NCBI GenBank assembly: GCA_047623945.1
Contig: JBLHOT010000122.1
Span: forward strand, 1-8,940
Source: Arcticibacterium sp047623945
Lineage (GTDB): Bacteria; Bacteroidota; Bacteroidia; Cytophagales; Spirosomataceae
Direction of reading: 5' to 3'
Length of the DNA stretch: 8,940 nucleotides
A program made the translations under genes and the position numbers. Below the pieces are notes generated by a model, which was given only the letters and a program-made list of their open reading frames with translations, searched no databases and was not told where the DNA came from. Shown here piece after piece: positions 7,145 through 8,940 of this stretch. How positions within the stretch are numbered: the first letter of the stretch is position 1; each line of letters starts with the position of its first letter.

Positions 7145-7948
7145 ATGAGACAAATTGGATTTCGAATTATAACAATTGCCCTTTTAGCATTTTCTTTAAA
7201 CACCTTATTTGCTCAAGAAAATGATTTCTCTTGGCCTGCAGGAAAAGAAATGGGATTAAGTCTATCATGGGACGATGCCCGCCCCAGTCAGGTGACTATC
7301 GGCACCGAAATATTAAACAAATACGGTATTAAAGCCACTTTCTACGTATTACCCGGCCCCGTTTATGATGAATTGGGTGGATGGAAAAGAGCCGTAGAAT
7401 CTGGCCATGAAATAGGTAATCATTCTTATAACCACCCATGCACTGGTAATTTTTTATGGGCTCGTAAAAATGCTTTGGAAGAATATACAGTCCCAAAAAT
7501 GGAAATGGAGTTAGAGGTTTCGAATGAAAAAATATTTCAGATGCTTGGTGTTACGCCTACTCAATTTGCCTATCCATGTGGGCAAACTTTCATAAATCGG
7601 GGAGAAGAAACTCAAAGCTATGTGCCACTTATAGCAAAGCAATTTACTAGCGGAAGAACATGGCTAGATGAGGTCGCCAATGACCCTGGTTATTGTGACT
7701 TAGCACAATTAACGGGTGTTGAAATGGACGGTAAGAGTTTCAAGGATCTTTTAGCTATCATAGATTCGTCCAGAGAAAACGGCCTTTGGCTTGTCCTGGC
7801 CGGTCATGAAATCAATAAAGGGGGAATACAAACCACCAAAACAAAAACACTAGAAAAGCTATTGAAATACTTAAATAAAACTGAAGCCATTTGGGTGGCT
7901 CCTGTTGGGGAAATTTCCAAGTATGTTGAAGAAGGCCGAAACCTTTAG
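7145..7948 (+). CDS. Secreted polysaccharide deacetylase (NodB-fold, CE4-like)
   Basis: The product has 267 residues with a signal peptide (basic start, hydrophobic core about 7-20, likely cleavage near LFAQ at 21-24), so it should act in the periplasm or outside the cell. The NodB-type motifs are LSWDDARPSQ (40-49) with the catalytic/metal Asp pair 43-44, GHEIGNHSYNHP (87-98) with metal ligands His93 and His97, FAYPCGQ (141-147), and a late LVLAGHEI (217-224) supplying the last-motif His221. The family hydrolyses N- or O-acetyl groups from sugars in polysaccharides or peptidoglycan; the substrate here is unknown. The third motif has Ala-Tyr-Pro-Cys where classical members have Arg-Pro-Pro-Tyr, a variant that suggests a divergent subfamily. 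The start is ATG with no Shine-Dalgarno and the stop is TAG. It stands alone: the next gene starts 120 bp further on. Confidence 0.9.
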   Translation: MRQIGFRIITIALLAFSLNTLFAQENDFSWPAGKEMGLSLSWDDARPSQVTIGTEILNKYGIKATFYVLPGPVYDELGGWKRAVESGHEIGNHSYNHPCTGNFLWARKNALEEYTVPKMEMELEVSNEKIFQMLGVTPTQFAYPCGQTFINRGEETQSYVPLIAKQFTSGRTWLDEVANDPGYCDLAQLTGVEMDGKSFKDLLAIIDSSRENGLWLVLAGHEINKGGIQTTKTKTLEKLLKYLNKTEAIWVAPVGEISKYVEEGRNL

Positions 7949-8068
7949 CACCTTCCAAAGCTTCGACACCCTTTAACATGAATTGCCTAAGCCTTGGCTA
8001 ACTTCTGATTATAAAAACTTGATAGGCTAGGGTTTTCGGAGCTTGAGAGCCTTAAGGGATTAGAGTAG

Positions 8069-8671
8069 ATGACTTTAATGGAAATTACAGATTTAGAACA
8101 AACTGAGGCTGCCATAGAATGGCTAACACTGTCTTTTCCAGAAAACTTGAATGAAGGTCAAATAGACCAGATTGCAAATGAAATGCAAGGGGACAAAATT
8201 TTTGAAGAGTATCCAGAAATTGCTCTTCATTATCGTATGATTGCTGTAAATCAGCTATTAAGAAAAGCTTATAATGGAAAATTCCCTGCAGGAGAAATTG
8301 TTGAAATTCAATTTACCCAAGTTGATAACAAGAACAAATTTGACTCTGCGGAATCTATTTCGAAAGAGATTTTATTGAAAATTCTTGCACCAGCCATGCC
8401 AGATAACTCACTAGTTAAAAGGCTCTTTCTTGATGAATTAGCCGGCGAAAAAGAATTTATAGATGCAAGGGCCATCGTTTGGCGTTCAGAAATCTCCAAA
8501 ACTGAAGATAAATATAACGTTGAAATTATTAGCTCGGATTACTGGTTAGGCAACTTGCGGCAAATCAATGGTAGTTATGATGTAACGATTAAGGTGTCAT
8601 CAGAAGACGAATCTTCCAATGACAAGCTATTGTTCCTTAATAATTCAATAATGGTAAAACTGGCATCCTAA
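8069..8671 (+). CDS. Protein of unknown function, 200 residues
   Basis: I do not recognise this protein. It has no signal peptide or membrane segment, so it is probably cytoplasmic. It is acidic: the N-terminal third (about 1-65) looks helical, with FPENLNEGQIDQIANEMQGD, and the C-terminal part has alternating strand-like stretches such as YNVEIISSDYWLGN and YDVTIKVSSED. No catalytic motif stands out. The start is the first ATG; a second ATG three codons on (8078) is equally possible because neither has a clear Shine-Dalgarno. The reading frame is long and uninterrupted, and the composition looks like a real soluble protein. It lies between a polysaccharide deacetylase gene and an IS30 relic that begins about 46 bp past its stop, so it may be accessory DNA. 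Confidence 0.7.
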   Translation: MTLMEITDLEQTEAAIEWLTLSFPENLNEGQIDQIANEMQGDKIFEEYPEIALHYRMIAVNQLLRKAYNGKFPAGEIVEIQFTQVDNKNKFDSAESISKEILLKILAPAMPDNSLVKRLFLDELAGEKEFIDARAIVWRSEISKTEDKYNVEIISSDYWLGNLRQINGSYDVTIKVSSEDESSNDKLLFLNNSIMVKLAS

Positions 8672-8717
8672 GTATTGCTGTCTCTTGGATTCAAGTAATA
8701 AATGCAACAGCATTTAA

Positions 8718-8940
8718 AAGAAGAGAGGCTCAGGACTCTTATTTATGGGTAAAATAGAGAACAAAGAAGCCACTACTGTAGAAGCTAAAACAATTCAACT
8801 TTTAAAAGACTGAAAACCCTTAATTAAAACTATAACTTCAGATAATGGGAAAGAATTTGCCAACCATAAGACAATATCAGATTCTCTTGACATTGATTTT
8901 TACTTTGCAAAACCGTACCATAGCTGGGAAAGAGGTGCTA
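8718..8940 (+). mobile_element. IS30-family transposase relic: integrase core, 5'-truncated, with an internal stop, running off the window
   Basis: The frame carries SGLLFMGKIENKEATTVEAK, then IQLLKD, an in-frame TGA (8811-8813), KPLIKTITSDNGKEFANHK, and DIDFYFAKPYHSWERGA at the window end. This is the IS30-type rve/DDE core: SDNG holds the second catalytic Asp, and the WERG block leads to the catalytic Glu just beyond the edge. The frame is closed by TAA at 8715-8717, and the N-terminal helix-turn-helix and first Asp region expected several hundred bases earlier are absent because the 8069-8671 gene occupies that space. It is therefore truncated at its 5' end and interrupted. No terminal inverted repeat or target duplication can be identified here. 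Very probably inactive. Confidence 0.85.

Noticed and set aside
680..8813. In-frame TGA in both the DUF418 gene (680-682) and the IS30 relic (8811-8813), possibly UGA read as tryptophan
   Set aside because: The intact genes use TGG throughout and contain no internal TGA, and the DUF2200 frame ends at TGA exactly where the family ends. The two stops are better explained as mutations.
1..8940. CRISPR array, tRNA/rRNA genes, phage or toxin-antitoxin modules, or a new defence system
   Set aside because: No spaced repeats, no tRNA cloverleaf signatures and no gene pairs of those families are visible. ThuA, HDAC and polysaccharide deacetylase are near each other but lie on different strands with no sign of an operon.

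Overview
The window is AT-rich DNA that reads as a Bacteroidota chromosome, probably Cytophagales-like. Almost no gene has a Shine-Dalgarno sequence in front of its start. The best promoter candidate fits the Bacteroidota TTG-N17-23-TAnnTTTG form. Most stops are TAA. The protein repertoire (stand-alone Omp85-type barrel, ThuA protein with a membrane anchor, DUF418, DUF2200, class IV-like HDAC) is common in that phylum. The assignment rests on these traits only.

The left half (1-4389) is a minus-strand series. In transcription order it holds a membrane-anchored ThuA-domain protein (4389-3538), a DUF2200 gene broken by two frameshifts (3476-3119), a luciferase-like flavin monooxygenase (2977-1985), an integral membrane protein made of two repeated halves (1895-1113), and a DUF418/YeiB-type membrane protein with an in-frame TGA at codon 50 that runs off the left edge (829-1). 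Gaps of 61-283 bp give no firm case for one operon. The middle holds a plus-strand histone-deacetylase-family enzyme (4474-5376), divergent from ThuA. It converges on a minus-strand Omp85/BamA-type outer-membrane barrel (6632-5442).

The right part is plus-strand. It starts with a 512-bp stretch (6633-7144) that contains the decayed C-terminal end of a second HDAC-family gene. A secreted polysaccharide deacetylase (7145-7948), an unrecognised 200-residue protein (8069-8671) and a 5'-truncated IS30-family transposase with an internal stop (8718 to the window edge) follow.

The genes do not form one obvious pathway. ThuA, polysaccharide deacetylase and HDAC-fold proteins all belong to families that can act on carbohydrates or acetyl groups, but a shared role here is only a guess. 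The most distinctive property is decay: four of the eleven gene-like units are broken, by four different kinds of lesion, next to an insertion-sequence relic. I found no convincing new multi-gene system. The best leads are the HDAC relic, the doubly frameshifted DUF2200 gene and the nonsense-interrupted DUF418 gene.
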